This document shows positions 23,799 through 36,040 of a stretch of 64,000 nt of DNA, one piece after another (positions within the stretch are counted from its first letter, which is position 1; every line of letters starts with the position of its first letter). Location: assembly GCA_021234155.1 (NCBI GenBank), contig JAJEKV010000330.1:124001-188000 (forward strand). The letters run 5' to 3'. Position numbers and translations under genes: made by a program. This stretch comes from Isoetes taiwanensis. Lineage: Eukaryota > Streptophyta > Lycopodiopsida > Isoetales > Isoetaceae. The notes under the pieces were generated by a model that was not told the origin of the DNA, did not search any database, and saw only the letters and a list, made by a program, of their open reading frames with translations.

Positions 23799-26280
23799 TG
23801 TAACGGGCACTTATCCGTATTCACATGTTTCTTTATTGTTTTGTAACCATTTGTGTCCTTGGACAATGTCGAAAGTGAAAAAGAGGGTCAAAGAAATGAA
23901 AGGGATGGCTCATTCCTTGGAGAATCGTATAGTATTCCATGTATCAAAAACATATGCATATCATCCGCAATAATCCTCGAGCGATCACAAATCGATGAAA
24001 GTATCACCTTGAGAAGAGGAGGATCAATTGATCATTGAACCAATCTGACGCCTTCCAAAAATTTTGATGTGGGTGGAGCTAATCACTCTACGCCAGCCTT
24101 CCACTCAAAGACCACTTCCGGATGTGTTTTTGGCTTTAGATAGTCGTGGACCGGCCAAGCTCTATCATCTCTAGTTCTAAAACACACACGAACATTTGCT
24201 CACAATCCATTCAAATATTTTAAATTGAAAAAGTACAACACATATCATAGAAATTTTTTACTTATATTGACTTTCAAAGAGTGTTACAAGATTCATTTAT
24301 GAAAATACTTGTGAAAGCATTTTCATGCAGCCATATACACTTCTTTTCAATCCGACATGTTCCACATTTGATGTTCCTTCACATAAGCCGCACACTTTCT
24401 CAGCAGCCTAAGTCCCTCCAGCCATGGTTTGAGTTGTTCAAAAAAGGAAATTGGAATCCAACCCGTCGAGCAAAACTATTTGGACATATCATTGTGTTCT
24501 ACCGGGTTGGCGTAACCCTTATATCCGGCCTGCCATCTATCAACAATGTGTTTGTCACCGGTATTTCCAAAATTTCTCGTACACTTTGGACAGATCCTTA
24601 AGGAAAATTTGGCTTATTAACCACTTTTAATTTTGTGTTGTGCAAACTATCCCGATTCCAAATAAAAAAGAAATCAGCCTCTTATATTCCCTCAAACAAC
24701 TTTCATCAACAAGTCAACATTACTTTAGCCATGCCGACCACAATGCAATCTCAAATTTTGAAAACGCCATTCTAAGAACTCCTGAAATCCAGCCCGAAAC
24801 CGCGAACTTTTGATGGTTAAATTTCGATGGTCACTGCTCTACCGATGTAGATCCTCTTTTCAAGTCATAAAACTTGCCTAAAACCCCATTAAAAATCCGT
24901 AACAAGGAGAATTTCGCTTAACCTCTTGGTTTTTTTGGTTGAGGTTGTATTGGACTGCTGAGCAGCCCGATGATCTTGTCCAGATCCTGTTTCTTTGTCA
25001 AACTTCATCACTTGTATCCCAAGATTTGGCTCATATTCAAAGACCAAAACTTTTTTCCGGGTGAAGGACCCGCATTTAATGAATTCAAGGAATTAATTTT
25101 CCCCCTAAATCGTGATGTACTAGGAATCTCTTCGGGATGGCTTCCAAATGGGTGAGTATTTATCTCAAGTGAATATAATTGAAATGAGGAAGACCACGTA
25201 AAATAAATAAATCATGTATGTGGCATCTAAGATTTACTTGATACGACGATTCAATTGACTATCCAAATTTCGCTTTTGGAGTTCTCCATCACCACAAATT
25301 CGGGATTGGACTTAGGAGTATCAAATGGGGTGAATTTGTGGTACAACCGGGAGGTATCTTGCGCCTCATAACCCATCGACGACGTGGATAATCTGGATAT
25401 CCTTGGTCTCAAATTTCGCACTCTCGAAAACACTAAGTCAAGAGACCCGCTTGGACAACATCGTATTCTTTCACCCCTCTTGGACTTCATTTGTGTCTAT
25501 TGGTTCTTGTGGTACCACTGAACACCAAAAGCCAAAAGCCATGTCTACTATAATGTGGGCACAATCGGGCCGCAGCAAAGTTCTAGAGTATTCGCAAAAC
25601 AAATTCAAAATCAACAGAGTCTTTAGGACGTGGGTTAGAGATGATAATATTTACCTCAAATGGTGTGATAGACATGGAATGTGATATCGGGTGACCGTGA
25701 TTTTGCTATCACAACGGGCAACATTTTACCCTCCCATTTCGCATAACGCCCACAAAATAGACAACCTTCATCACCCTTCTTCGGCCGTGAAGCATGGAAG
25801 TGCGGTGATCTAAAGGAGTGTCATGACCACTACGCCGTAAAAATCTCAAATCTTTGCATTCGGGAGGTAGCAAAGAAGAAGTCTTCACATACCTTTTAGC
25901 CCAATTTTAGTTTCGCTAATTCTTTATTTAATTGTTTCACCCTCGTGCAACATCAGTACCATTTAGCTCTTTTCATCCTTTAGTTCAAGCATACAACCCT
26001 AACACCCTCCTGCTGTTTTCTGGATTTGTCCGCCATGATTGATTGCCATCCGCAAATCACTCTAATTTCCGATGCTTTATGCTCCATCAACTCAATCTTT
26101 TTTTGATATCATTTTTCCTATCCTCGCTTGTTTGTAATCATTGCCTCGTGATCTATCAAACCTACCGATGTTGGGTACCCAACCATTCCTTCACAAGTCC
26201 GACATAGTCTCAGAAAACAAAACAATACGTGATATGTGTCTCCTAACATAGTGGTAAATCATTACAATCACACCACACAA
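23799..26280. other. No recognised gene
   Basis: Open frames at 24281-24601 and 25403-25684 (plus) have no motif I recognise. Composition is like decayed transposon sequence. Nothing else can be supported. Confidence 0.45.
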
Positions 26281-26351
26281 CACAAGTAGTTCTCATCACC
26301 CATTATACACCGTCAACACACAACATACGACAGACAAGACACACCACAACA

Positions 26352-26590
26352 ACACTGTGGTGGTGGTGGTGATGGTGGGGTGGTGGTGGTGGTGGTGTGT
26401 GTGTGGTAGTGGTGGTGGTGTGGTGGTGGGGTTTGGTGGTGGTGGTGGTGGTGGGGTATGGGTGGTGGTGGAGTGGTGGTGGTGGTGGTGGGTGGTGGTG
26501 GTGGTGGTGGTGGTGGTGTGGTGGTGGTGGTGGTGGTGGTGGTGGTGGTGGTGGTGGTGGTGGTGGAGGTGGTGGGGAGTGTGGCATGGG
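26352..26590. repeat. GGT/GTG microsatellite
   Basis: About 240 bp of almost pure GGT with occasional GTGTGT and GGGTT interruptions; the purest block is 26525-26570. Produces artificial Gly/Val/Trp or His/Thr/Pro ORFs on both strands. Same unit family as the 15.7-16.4 kb array but in complementary orientation. Confidence 0.95.
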
Positions 26591-26599
26591 GAGATGGTA

Positions 26600-27590
26600 G
26601 ATTTGTAGTGGCGGGATATGGGGCGTGGGGGACATGGTGGGATGCCAACGCATCCCACCACCACACATACTGAATGCATCCATCACGATGGCATCATATA
26701 GACACAACATGACAATACAACCTAACATGATGCAAAATGGTAGTAGACATAACCGGATTCTTGAAGTGGATTTGATGTTACCTTTTCGGTTGATAGAAAC
26801 ACCTTAGATCTTGAGATTTTTTTCTGTAACACAACTAATAATTGAACATACCGCAATGGCATGTTTTGGTCTCGTAACATTGCTCGCTCGCTTTTTTGAT
26901 TGTGAGTTCGGGATTGAATGTGTGGTCTAGAGGAACCCGATTTGGTTTTTTCCCCTATCATCTTCATCATCCCCTGCCACTTTACTATTTTCCTCCTCGC
27001 CGTTGGATTTGCCTATGCTTCTTGGGTCTAGAAGAACTGCCTCCGCTCTCATCGAGTTTTATAATAACCGAGAAGTTTCTTCCACTAATCTCCCTTTTAT
27101 ATGCAAATAATATCGGGCCTGTGTTCAGGAGAGCCATTCCACCCCATGTATGTGGCTTCCTGTAACTTTTGTAAATTTGCATGAACTCTTTGTATTGTTC
27201 ATTGCCGATTCTTCAACCCGCATAAGAAAACATATGCCTTAATTTTTTCGCTTGAACAAAACATTTGGGGAAAATACCAGAATGCATTTATTTGGAACTC
27301 CTCACCCCAAAGCTTCTTTATATCTTCGGGGCACAATCTCTTGTTTGAGGAGAGATTTCATCGTGGTAACCAAGTATGCTCAATTACTCCATTAGGTTCA
27401 ATCGGGCAAGAAGTTTGCAAAAACGTAGAAGAGGTCATTATTTCTTAATTCAAAAGGTGGACAATGATGACGGCATAAAATTCAAATAACCGACGCCATT
27501 AATTCAAGACCGCACCCGCTTCTAGATGCACCCACCCGATTCTACCCAAAGGTGGTGCTAAAATGTATGCCAAAATGCACGCTATTGATA
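26600..27590. other. No recognised gene
   Basis: A minus-strand frame (27182-26985) and neighbouring segments are open but without family signature. One frame near 27340-27300 reads CPEDIKKLWGEEFQINAFWY, which looks protein-like, yet I cannot assign it. Confidence 0.4.
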
Positions 27591-27594
27591 CACC

Positions 27595-27900
27595 CACAGC
27601 TGCTTTTACCCAAAAGCCTTTAATTTGTTGCAAAGTTTAACATAGTCCTCACTTAGTGGTCTATAGTCCTCATAGTCCTTTACTTGCCTTATAATAACAC
27701 CGCTTTAATTTTTCTTTTGAAGATGTATTATTTTGCCCGGCTTAGATTAATGATAAGTTAATATGGTATTTCCGCCAAGACTTTGTATATTTAGCCATAT
27801 ACCATGGTATTTATGGCCAATATACCATGGTATTTCGGCTATATACCATGGTATTTTTGGCCAATGCTATTTGTGGCCAACACCCTCATCCTTCATGAAC
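27595..27900. repeat. Related copy of the CCATGGTATTT repeat
   Basis: Shares AAAGCCTTTAATTTGTTGCAAAG, CATAGTCCTCACT, CTTATAATAACACCGCTTTAATTTTTC and a run of ATATACCATGGTATTT(A/T)TGGCCA motifs with the tandem units at 12.9-13.6 kb. Self-complementary ATACCATGGTAT recurs three times. Confidence 0.75.
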
Positions 27901-28079
27901 CCGTTATATGACATGTGGGTTTCTAATATACGCGGTCAAGATGTAAATCAACCAATCAATTCGGGCTTTCTCTCAAAGCATGCTTAGAGACCTCTAATCT
28001 TCTCTTCATGTGGCCATGGTAAGACTCTATGCCAGCATTTGTCTCTTTGCTGCCGTGGAGGATATATCCTTGTCGAATT

Positions 28080-28830
28080 ATCCAATATGTGATGTTATTG
28101 ATTTAGACCTTGTTCATATACCTTACAACCCTCTTTTCACATCTTGTACTTTTCCTTGAATTCATCCAGCTTTCAATGCCCTTTACGACAAGCCCCCACA
28201 TAATCAATGGTCCTTCTTTGATCACATTCCACACAAGTGGTATACATGATATGCCCCAGGTTCTTAAACATTTCCCTCTCACCTTCCATGGATCTATAAA
28301 ACCCTATTCTATTCTTTTCTTATTCTTGACGACTTCAAGAGCGTTTCATCCAGCTTCTTCTCACATGCCAAATACATAACCTCAATATTGGTTCTAGGCC
28401 ACACATCCTTCAAGGCATTGATCTCAAGTTGTGCGCCATCCACAATGAAACATGAAGGTTCCTGTGGTGGGTCCTCCCTATGTATACCGGGGCTTCTTTC
28501 ATTGCAACCAGCCAAGGGTGGATATCTTCCCGGGGTGGCACTAGAGGTTAGAACCAAGCAACATGGACACTATTTCCATGCTGCCATATACTAGCAGTGG
28601 TATACAAGCCAGAACAATGATCATTGGTCTTGAAGGTTGAGTCCATGGCTACAATATTCCCTCGTCCATGTTCCAACAAGACTTTCATTTGAAAGGGGGT
28701 GATGATGCCCAAAATAAAAGGGACACTGTGGAGCATCCATGTGTCAGCAGCCACCTTATGGGACAAGTTATACAAAAATCATCCGTGAAATGTGAATTCA
28801 TCATCTCGTTTGGGAGCATTGGGGTGCATC
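28080..28830 (-). pseudogene. Mutator-like (MULE) transposase core relic
   Basis: On the minus strand, 28775-28548 encodes PFQMKVLLEHGRGNIVAMDSTFKTNDHCSGLYT and then IWQHGNSVHVAWF. This is the first-aspartate block of MULE/FAR1-type transposases (M-D-x-T-F-x-T-N followed by a D..G..VPVAW block). The next frame (28557-28309) has SCFIVDGAQLEINALKDVWP, the second-aspartate block (D-x-A..E..AI....P). The usual following CxWH block is replaced by VMYLACEKKL, and only scraps of the rest can be seen to about 28080. Frameshifts lie between the blocks. In the family the protein cuts and pastes DNA as a nuclear DDE transposase; this copy is dead or mis-sequenced. Related FAR1-type domesticated proteins are an alternative but the DNA-binding N-terminus is not visible. 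Confidence 0.7.
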
Positions 28831-29719
28831 CTATGCTTTAAGAACCATTACTCCTCATGTTGATGATAGACTTCCGGGAGTGGTGTTCTGAGCAACATGG
28901 AGCTACATCGCCTTCTACACTTTGATAACCATGGAGCTACATCAGCCTTGTTCTAAAGCATTGGGGATCCTCCATTCCATGGGCACTATGCCTTTACTAT
29001 CAACATGTCTCATCTCATAGAATGTTACATATCTCTAAGCCACATACAACCGCTGGCCTCGAAAATGGTACTTGCAACCTCGCCAATACTCATTCCTCTC
29101 CTCTTGAGTAGGAAGGATCCTTCCTCTTAGCTTTAGCAATTGTAGCTCGATGTTTTATCTTTTGATCTCATGAGTGCACTCACGCCCTCAAAGCTATAGC
29201 CGCATCGTGAGGGCTACAAAGAAGAAGACTACTTTAATTATTAACCTAAGTAAAGAAAGAAGTCCGGCCAAACTAATTGAAACCAATTTCCTTACTAACA
29301 AACTTGTGTGTCCAAACAATCAAATCAAATCGCATACCATGCAAGAAATGGCTTACTTGGTTAACTTCAAGTGCATGTCGATCAACTTTCTTGGCTGATT
29401 CCCCGCCCCTCCCCGAGATCCACGCCTCGAAGGTGGTATTGCATCCTCGGCAAATTCTCGGCCTTCGGCCCACAAAACTCGAACCCTATTGTGGGGATAT
29501 AGCATACATGTATAGAAACAGACTGGTGTGGAGTGGTGGTTTTGGCTACATAGACATGATGTCGATCTCCCATTGCAATTGCAAATTAGAAAATAAAACA
29601 GGGACGGGATTTCAAACTGGGAGCAAAGAAAAGCTTCGGAAAATCACAAATGCAACAAAGATACCTAAAGCTGCTGAAAAATGCCGCCACAAATTGCTCT
29701 TATTAGTCCAAATGCAGAT
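28831..29719. other. No recognised gene
   Basis: Contains a plus-strand 174-codon open frame (29277-29801) that runs into repeat R1 and has no domain signature; I do not call it a gene. No other structure seen. Confidence 0.45.
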
Positions 29720-30130
29720 TTCGGTAAGAGTCCAACCATGGCCAATTCGCCCTGGGTCGACACCGCACTCCCCTCGGAATGAAAGGGAGCGTAAAAATTG
29801 AGAGCAGATTTAGGAGTCCAACCATGGCCATCTCACGTAAATACCATCTCAAAAAAATGGCCCCCTTTCTTGAATGCACCGCCCGGAAGGTACCACTTGA
29901 ATGTGTGGGCTTGTGCGAAGGAAGTACCCGGGCAGCAGACCCTGGTATGTTCATACGCGATTGAATTGCGCGGTTCAGATGCATGCCCGAATGGCATGCC
30001 GGGATTAATGCCTCCCATCGCATTTGGATGGGCATGGCCTGGCTGATCACCAGAGTCCGAAAATACCGATCGAGATTTGGCCAGAAAGACCGGATCCCAG
30101 ACTCCAAATACGGGGGTTTGGATCTTTAGC
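29720..30130 (-). repeat. Dispersed repeat R1, minus-orientation copy
   Basis: Reverse complement is homologous to 10800-11190 (see there). On the minus strand it has an open frame with SDSGDQPGHAHPNAMGG followed by INPGMPFGHAS, ending near ALIPACHSGMHL in another frame. Possibly the N-terminal portion of the L1-type ORF1. Confidence 0.6.
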
Positions 30131-30189
30131 GTCTTGGAAAGAACTTTAACATCTCTAGAATCAGAAGATTTAGAATGCAAATCAGCAAG

Positions 30190-30620
30190 CATTAAGGTAT
30201 CAAAAGGTATTGATTTGGTCTACTGTTGCCAGATGGCTTTAGCCTTTACACAATCCATGGCCTTGTCAAAAGTATAGTAAAAAAGCCGTCCTTTTAAATT
30301 TATGACAATGCCTTCAAAAGGCTTGGACAAACTATTTAAGAGCATGCATACTTTTATCCTCTCTAATAGCAATCTGAGTTGCATACAATTCATCCAGAAG
30401 ATATTTCATTTGGCATCATGCTCCATAAAATCCCTATTATTAGAGAGGTGAAGAGTGTACAATTGCTTGCGTAGAGCAAGGCAATTTTCTAGCAAGATTA
30501 GATGCATAATGATTTAGCGACATTTGGCAAATCTCACGAGTAGAAATTGCCCCTTTTACCTAACGTGCAAGGGTATCTTCTAAACTGGAGCAACAGTTAT
30601 GGTGCCCAACATTGCTAGGC
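30190..30620 (-). pseudogene. Ty1/copia gag (UBN2-like) relic
   Basis: On the minus strand, combined frames read LRKQLYTLHLSNNRDFMEH, then KYLLDELYATQIAIREDKS, then LLNSLSKPFEGIVINLKGR and FDKAMDCV. This is the order of the copia gag helical region (L..L...V..H...F..L...L...G....E......L..LP.S....V). Stops and shifts interrupt it. It lies next to an R1 copy and has no other copia parts beside it. Confidence 0.6.
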
Positions 30621-31394
30621 ATCAATGCGCATAATAAAACTGACATTGGCAATCCCAGTTACTATAGGTTGAATTCCAGATAGGATTTTGTGGCGCAATT
30701 TGTCACCAAAAGGATACGTCAATATGCTGGAGCCAGAAAACATCAAATTATTATTGATGGCCTTATATTGTGTGCAACCTAGAAGTAAGAATTATAGTGG
30801 AGAAATTCGAATAGGTATTTTAATTGGCTTTTTTGCTTGCAAAGGTCATTCTTGCACTGTGACTCACTTGAAAACAACAACATCCTGATAGATAGGCTTT
30901 TCATTCATCTCAGCAGTTTTTTCTACAATGGTATAGGGTGGGTAGCTGCACATCGCAGGCTAACCAAAAAATGAAAAACATAGGGAATATCCAGTTATAA
31001 CACATGGACCCTAAATCAAATTGTGTGCTACAGATGTTGGCTAGTGTACCTGCCGAGAGCTTATCACCGGGATTAAAAAACCCCTCCCTTTCGGGTTTAC
31101 GAGGAAAAACCCTAGCGATAAAATCTCGGCAAGGGGCTTGGACAATGCAGGGCTGCTAAACGTTCCCAATAAAACCCACGCCCACGTAGAATATCAAGTC
31201 GCAAGATCACCCCCGGACTTGCACACATCACCAACGTAAAAACTAATAGCAAAAACCCCAAAAGCGAGGGGTGGTCACGCGTGCCACGCCGCAAAAACAA
31301 CATTTACACCTCGAAAAAAGTGAGGGCTGGTCACGCCGTACACGCGACAATTATAACAAATATGAACATATAAATGACAATTTTAAGGGGAGGG

Positions 31395-31610
31395 AAAGGG
31401 AGCCATAGATACTGGCCGAGAGATGAGAAAGCCGATGAAACGCCGATGAAGAACTCGCAATAAATAGCGATCCCCAACTTGATGAACGGCCTAAAAATGC
31501 ATGCGCGATGCATGCATGCGGACGACATAATGCATGCATGCTCGCCTTGTGCAAGAATGTTGATCGCTACGCGAATCGATGATATTCTTGCAATGCGACT
31601 GCTGCGGAAA
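31395..31610. repeat. Extra partial copy of module U start with ATGCATGCATGC palindromes
   Basis: About 200 bp matching the beginning of modules U and U', including GATGAACGGCCTAAAAA, GATGCATGCATGCG, AATGCATGCATGCTCG and CTTGTGCAAGAATGT. The repeated ATGCATGCATGC strings can pair as hairpins. Confidence 0.75.
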
Positions 31611-31737
31611 AACAACAACATCCCGATCTGGCGATACCGAGAACTTCAAATACTAGATCCGAGGAGAAAAGTTGAAGATTGTCCTATGCTCGACAAAAGG
31701 ACAAAGATAGAAGAGGTTAGAATGGATATGAATGGTC

Positions 31738-33095
31738 AAGAAAGAGTAGCCCATGCAAGAAGAAGCCCCTCCTCCGCATGAGATCAAAGAATAGAAGCCA
31801 TGGATACCGGCCGAGATGAAAAAAGCCCGGATGAAACGCCGATGAAGAACTCGCAATAAATAGCGATCCCCCAACCCCGATGAACGGCCTAAAAAATGTG
31901 GGCGCGATGCATGCATGCGACGCACGCAATGCATGCATGCTCGTCTTGTGCAAGAATGTCGATCCGCTACGCGAATCAATGACATTATTGTAATGTCTTT
32001 CTTTTTTGTATGTTTCCTTAATTCGTTTGTTGGTTATGTGTGGAAGAGGTGATCTTCAGGTTTATCAATGCAACGTGGCAATGTGAATGGAACGTGCCAT
32101 TCATAGATTTGTGCCTAGGGATTATTTGTTTGTTCAACACAAAAAATCAATATGGATTTTTCCAAGATTGTTCTTTTGTTTTATGTTGTTATTCTTTCTT
32201 ATCTGGACTTTGGGCCTGGCATAGGCATTTAAAAATGACGTTACAATATAAACAATGTGCCTTACATAGAATGGCACGTGGATCCTGAATCATTCTAAGC
32301 CTGAATCCGGAATCATGCTAAGCCCATCTGCATCTAGCTATGCAGGCCTTGTCTTCCTGCAAAACCAAGAATGAAACATTTCTAGGGTCTCCCGCCCACT
32401 AGAAGCCCATGGCTCTCAATCTGCCCCGTACATCATGACTACCAGTACACAAGCCACCCCTTGCTGGGAAAGGGGAGCGCATGCCCTGCTACATGTTAAG
32501 CAAACTACCACAAAATCTTCAAAATAATTGCAGACGGATTATGAGGAGTTGCTCCACTCAATAGATCTTATTCTTGCCAACTCCTGGCATCTGCTCAAAG
32601 AAAGTTTACAGCCTAGTACTAATAATGGAAGCAGCGTCTTCTTCTTCCTTACCATAGTACTATAGAAGAGCATCACTTCTTTCCAGCCTTTGCCTTTTTG
32701 CCCAGACTTTAAAGATCCCTTCCGAAAAATGTTCTAGCAAAGGTTTCTGTACTAGCAGTGCTCTCCTTCTTCCTTAGGCGGTGAATACTATAGCTATGCT
32801 TACATTGTTTTCCTGAAAACTGTATGACCTTCTCCCAGTCGGCATACTAGAAGTAACCAAGAAAAGATATATCTTAAATACAGCTCCTCCCCATAACCTT
32901 GGCCACTAACCTGAGGCACAGCTCCCCTGACCGGAAATCTTGTGGAAGATGCTGAAATATGCAGCAGAAAACCAGGTATGCCGTCCTTGCCAAGCAACAC
33001 AGAAGCCCCTGGATCGTTAGAAGCTGAAAGATAAGGAAGGAAGGCTTTCCTGATTAGTAGCACAAAAGGGAACAAAAGAGTGGAAAAACCCAGCT
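31738..33095. repeat. Module U (first copy)
   Basis: 1358-bp unit, nearly identical to 33935-35260. Starts AAGAAAGAGTAGCCCATGC and ends AAAAACCCAGCT. Relative to U' it has a 27-bp extra segment near 32138-32165 and other small changes. It includes paired ATGCATGCATGC palindromes. An 82-codon frame (32040-32288) and a 99-codon minus frame (32800-33099) are open in both copies, but I recognise no domain in them. Confidence 0.85.
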
Positions 33096-33934
33096 GCATA
33101 GAACCGATTCCTGCAGCCCTGTTATCTGAAGTGCAGATCCCTAATGGCCCTCCAGCAGCTTGCCAGAAAACGACTCACCAAGCAACAGAGACGGCCACAA
33201 CCGTCTCCTACTTTTCGGCCAAGAACTTGGCCGCCATCACCGGCCCGTTTTCATCCACTTTTTCCACTATTTTGCTGGATTTTGTTTTAAAAGTCTAGAC
33301 ATAGATGTGAATGGAAAATTATTTTAAGGTTATTGAAAAGTTAAGTGAACTGAAGCTGAAGTGCCCAATACCAAAATGAAACGAAAGCGTAACAAACATG
33401 TGTCGAGTTGTGATGCAACAAATGTAATGGCAAAACTCCATTGCAAGTTTGTATATGTGGTTGCACCTTTTTAACCCAAGAGCTAGAACGCCAAAAGCTG
33501 CAACTATAGTAGATGTAACTTTAAAATTTAAGGAATATGCAATCTACCACAGAAAAAGAGCTACAACAGCCTAACTCATGGGGATGCCATAGTCTCATGA
33601 GGATGTCACAGTTTAGTTGCATGATGAGGAAATAATACAATAGAACATACCCTCTAAAAGTTGTGGTGCATTATCACCACCACAACAGCTAGCAATGGAT
33701 AAAACAAAAGGCTTGCATATGCGGCAAACAACATTGAAAGTTGAGTTTCCAAAACGCATCTATCTACCATTGGAAAGTAGCCTCCCAATACTTAAGACAG
33801 AACTTGCCTGTATGCTTCAAATAATCTTACCTCATAAAGGATTTGAAATAGAAGTCGAAGAATTGGTGCTTGCAGTTGTTGTTAACATCAGTCGTGCCCA
33901 TTTCCTTTCCACAATAAAATCATCTCCAAGCACA
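33096..33934. repeat. Module A (first copy)
   Basis: 839-bp unit homologous to 45441-46301. Starts GCATAGAACCGATTCCTGC and ends CATCTCCAAGCAC. Joined directly to U on the left and U' on the right. No gene recognised within it. Confidence 0.85.
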
Positions 33935-35260
33935 CGAAGAAAGAGTAGCCCATGCAAGAAGAAGCCCCTCCTTCGCATGAGATCAAAGAATAGAAGCAAT
34001 GGATACTGCTGAGAGATGAAAAAGCGTCGATGAAACGTCGATGAAGAACTCTGCAATAAATAGCGATCCCCCAACCTGATGAACGGCCTAAAAATGCATG
34101 CGATGCATGCATGCGACGCACGCAATGCATGCATGCTCGTCTTGTGCAAGAATGTCGATCCGCTACGCGAATCGATGACATTATTGTAATGTCTTTCTTT
34201 TTTGTATGTTTCCTTAATTCGTTTGTTGGTTATGTGTGGAAGAGGTGATCTTCAGGTTTATCAATGCAACGTGGCAATGTGAATGGAACGTGCCATTCAT
34301 AGATTGGTGCCTAGGGATTATTTGTTTGTTCCAAGATTGTTCTTTTGTTTTATGTTGTTATTCTTTCTTATCTGGACTTTGGGCCTGGCAGAGGCATTTA
34401 AAAATGACGTTACAATATAAACAATGTGCCTTACATAGAATGGCACGTGGATCCTGAATCATTCTAAGCCTGAATCCTGAATCATGCTAAGCCCATCTGC
34501 ATCTAGCTATGCAGGCCTTGTCTTCCTGCAAAACCAAGAATGAAACATTTCTAGGGTCTCCCGCCCACTAGAAGCCCATGGCTCTCAATCTGCCCCGTAC
34601 ATCATGACTACCAGTACACAAGCCACCCCTTCTCGGGAAAGGGAGATGATGCCCTCGCTACATGTTAAGCAAACTACCACAAAATCTTCAAAATAATTGC
34701 AGACGGATTATGAGGAGTTGCTCCACTCAATAGATCTTATTCTTGCCAACTCCTGGCATCTGCTCAAAGAAAGTTTACAGCCTAGTACTAATAATGGAAG
34801 CAGCATCTTCTTCTTCCTTACCATAGTACTATAGAAGAGCATCACTTCTTTCCAGCCTGCCTTTTGCCCAGCCTTAAAGATCCCTTCCGAAAAATGTTCT
34901 AGCAAAGGTTTCTGTACTAGCAGTGCTCTCCTTCTTCCTTAGGCGGTGAATACTATAGCTCTGCTTACATTGTTTTCCTGAAAACTGTATGACCTTCTCC
35001 CAGCCGGCATACTAGAAGTAACCAAGAAAAGATATATCTTAAATACAGCTCCTCCCCATAACCTTGACCACTAACCTGAGGCACAGCTCCCCTGACCGGA
35101 AATCTTGTGGAAGATGCTGAAATATGCAGCAGAAAACCAGGTATGCCGTCCTTGCCAAGCAACACAGAAGCTCCTGGATCGTTAGAAGCTGAAAGATAAG
35201 GAAGGAAGGCTTTCCTGATTAGTAGCACAAAAGGGAACAAAAGAGTGGAAAAACCCAGCT
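33935..35260. repeat. Module U' (second copy)
   Basis: Second copy of U, ending AAAAACCCAGCT exactly where the inverted-repeat-bounded 10.2-kb insertion begins. Carries the same minus-strand open frame (35240-34965) as the first copy. Confidence 0.85.
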
Positions 35261-35285
35261 AAGCACGATTTCATTAATTGGAGAA
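35261..35285 (+). repeat. Left terminal inverted repeat
   Basis: AAGCACGATTTCATTAATT followed by GGAGAA. Pairs with 45411-45435. AGCAC-type motifs recur just inside this end. Confidence 0.75.
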
Positions 35286-35373
35286 AATAAGCCCATTTTG
35301 AGAATTTTAAGCACACCTAATTTGCTCTAGCACGAATACTTTCACCTACTTCTCGAGCACAAGAAACATGAGG

Positions 35374-35432
35374 TAATTAACATACACATATACATACAAA
35401 TACACATATACATACACATACACATATACTCG
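35374..35432. repeat. CATACA/CATATA microsatellite
   Basis: Run of ACATACACATATACATACAAATACACATATACATACAC-type units near the left end of the 10.2-kb element. Confidence 0.9.
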
Positions 35433-35440
35433 TAGAAGCT

Positions 35441-35674
35441 CAATAATGGCCCTACATTGTACACCAATAATTCACATCAATAATTTAACTTCACTATAAA
35501 AACGGCTTGACGAGGGGTAGAGGCCATTCATCTTCCATGGCTTCCTCGATGCCCCTTCGAGCACATCCGCTCTTTCAAGTGTTACTTGAGCTACAACGAT
35601 CCGGGCTAATGCGCTTAGAAATGGCGTTAAGCTTGATCCATGGCTCTTATCTAAAGCCGATGGACACCGCTTAG
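35441..35674 (+). CDS. Promoter module 1 and 45-codon ORF
   Basis: CAATAATGGCCCTACATTG, then CCAATAATTCACATCAAT and CTTCACTATAAAAACGGC (TATA box TATAAAA near 35494), then an ATG at 35537 and an open frame of 45 codons (MASSMPLRAHPLFQVLL...) ending TAG at 35672. The upstream block is duplicated at 36041-36138. Downstream frames remain open for some distance in another register (LDPWLLSKADGHRLVLARK), so the gene may be longer and frameshifted. Product unknown. Confidence 0.35.
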
Positions 35675-36040
35675 TGCTTGCGAGGAAGCTCACTTTCGTG
35701 TTAAAGTCCACATTTCGGCTTCGATCGGGGAGATCTATGAGTGAATGCCATCCACGAGCTTTGATGTTGATGACGAAAGTGAATGACCGCTAATAATGTA
35801 ATAATGACATGGGTACCTAATAACTAAGTAAGGATGTAATAGCATTACGATTAAGGATGTAATATCACGTACCTTAAGCGAGTATATTGTAACGATGTGC
35901 TATCCCACCTCCACTTTTTACGCAAGTCGTCATTGAATTCAATCATAGCTAAATTCGGCAAGCAAACATGTTTTCAAACACACGATATACTAGTATGAAA
36001 TAAGTATTATTCTTGTACGTATATAACGATACCGATACAC

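Noticed and set aside
26303-26728. 141-codon minus-strand ORF with poly-His/Pro
   Set aside because: Same cause: it lies in the GGT microsatellite.
29277-29801. 174-codon plus-strand ORF
   Set aside because: Runs into repeat R1 whose coding strand appears to be minus, and has no family signature.
32040-32288. 82-codon ORF conserved in both U modules (73 codons in U', in-frame 27-bp difference)
   Set aside because: The modules are recent near-identical duplicates, so an open frame in both is not evidence of selection; no motif recognised.
31738-35260. U and U' as LTRs of one retrotransposon with A as interior
   Set aside because: U lacks TG..CA ends, and A also follows U' (as A'), which fits tandem duplication better; no retroelement coding within A.
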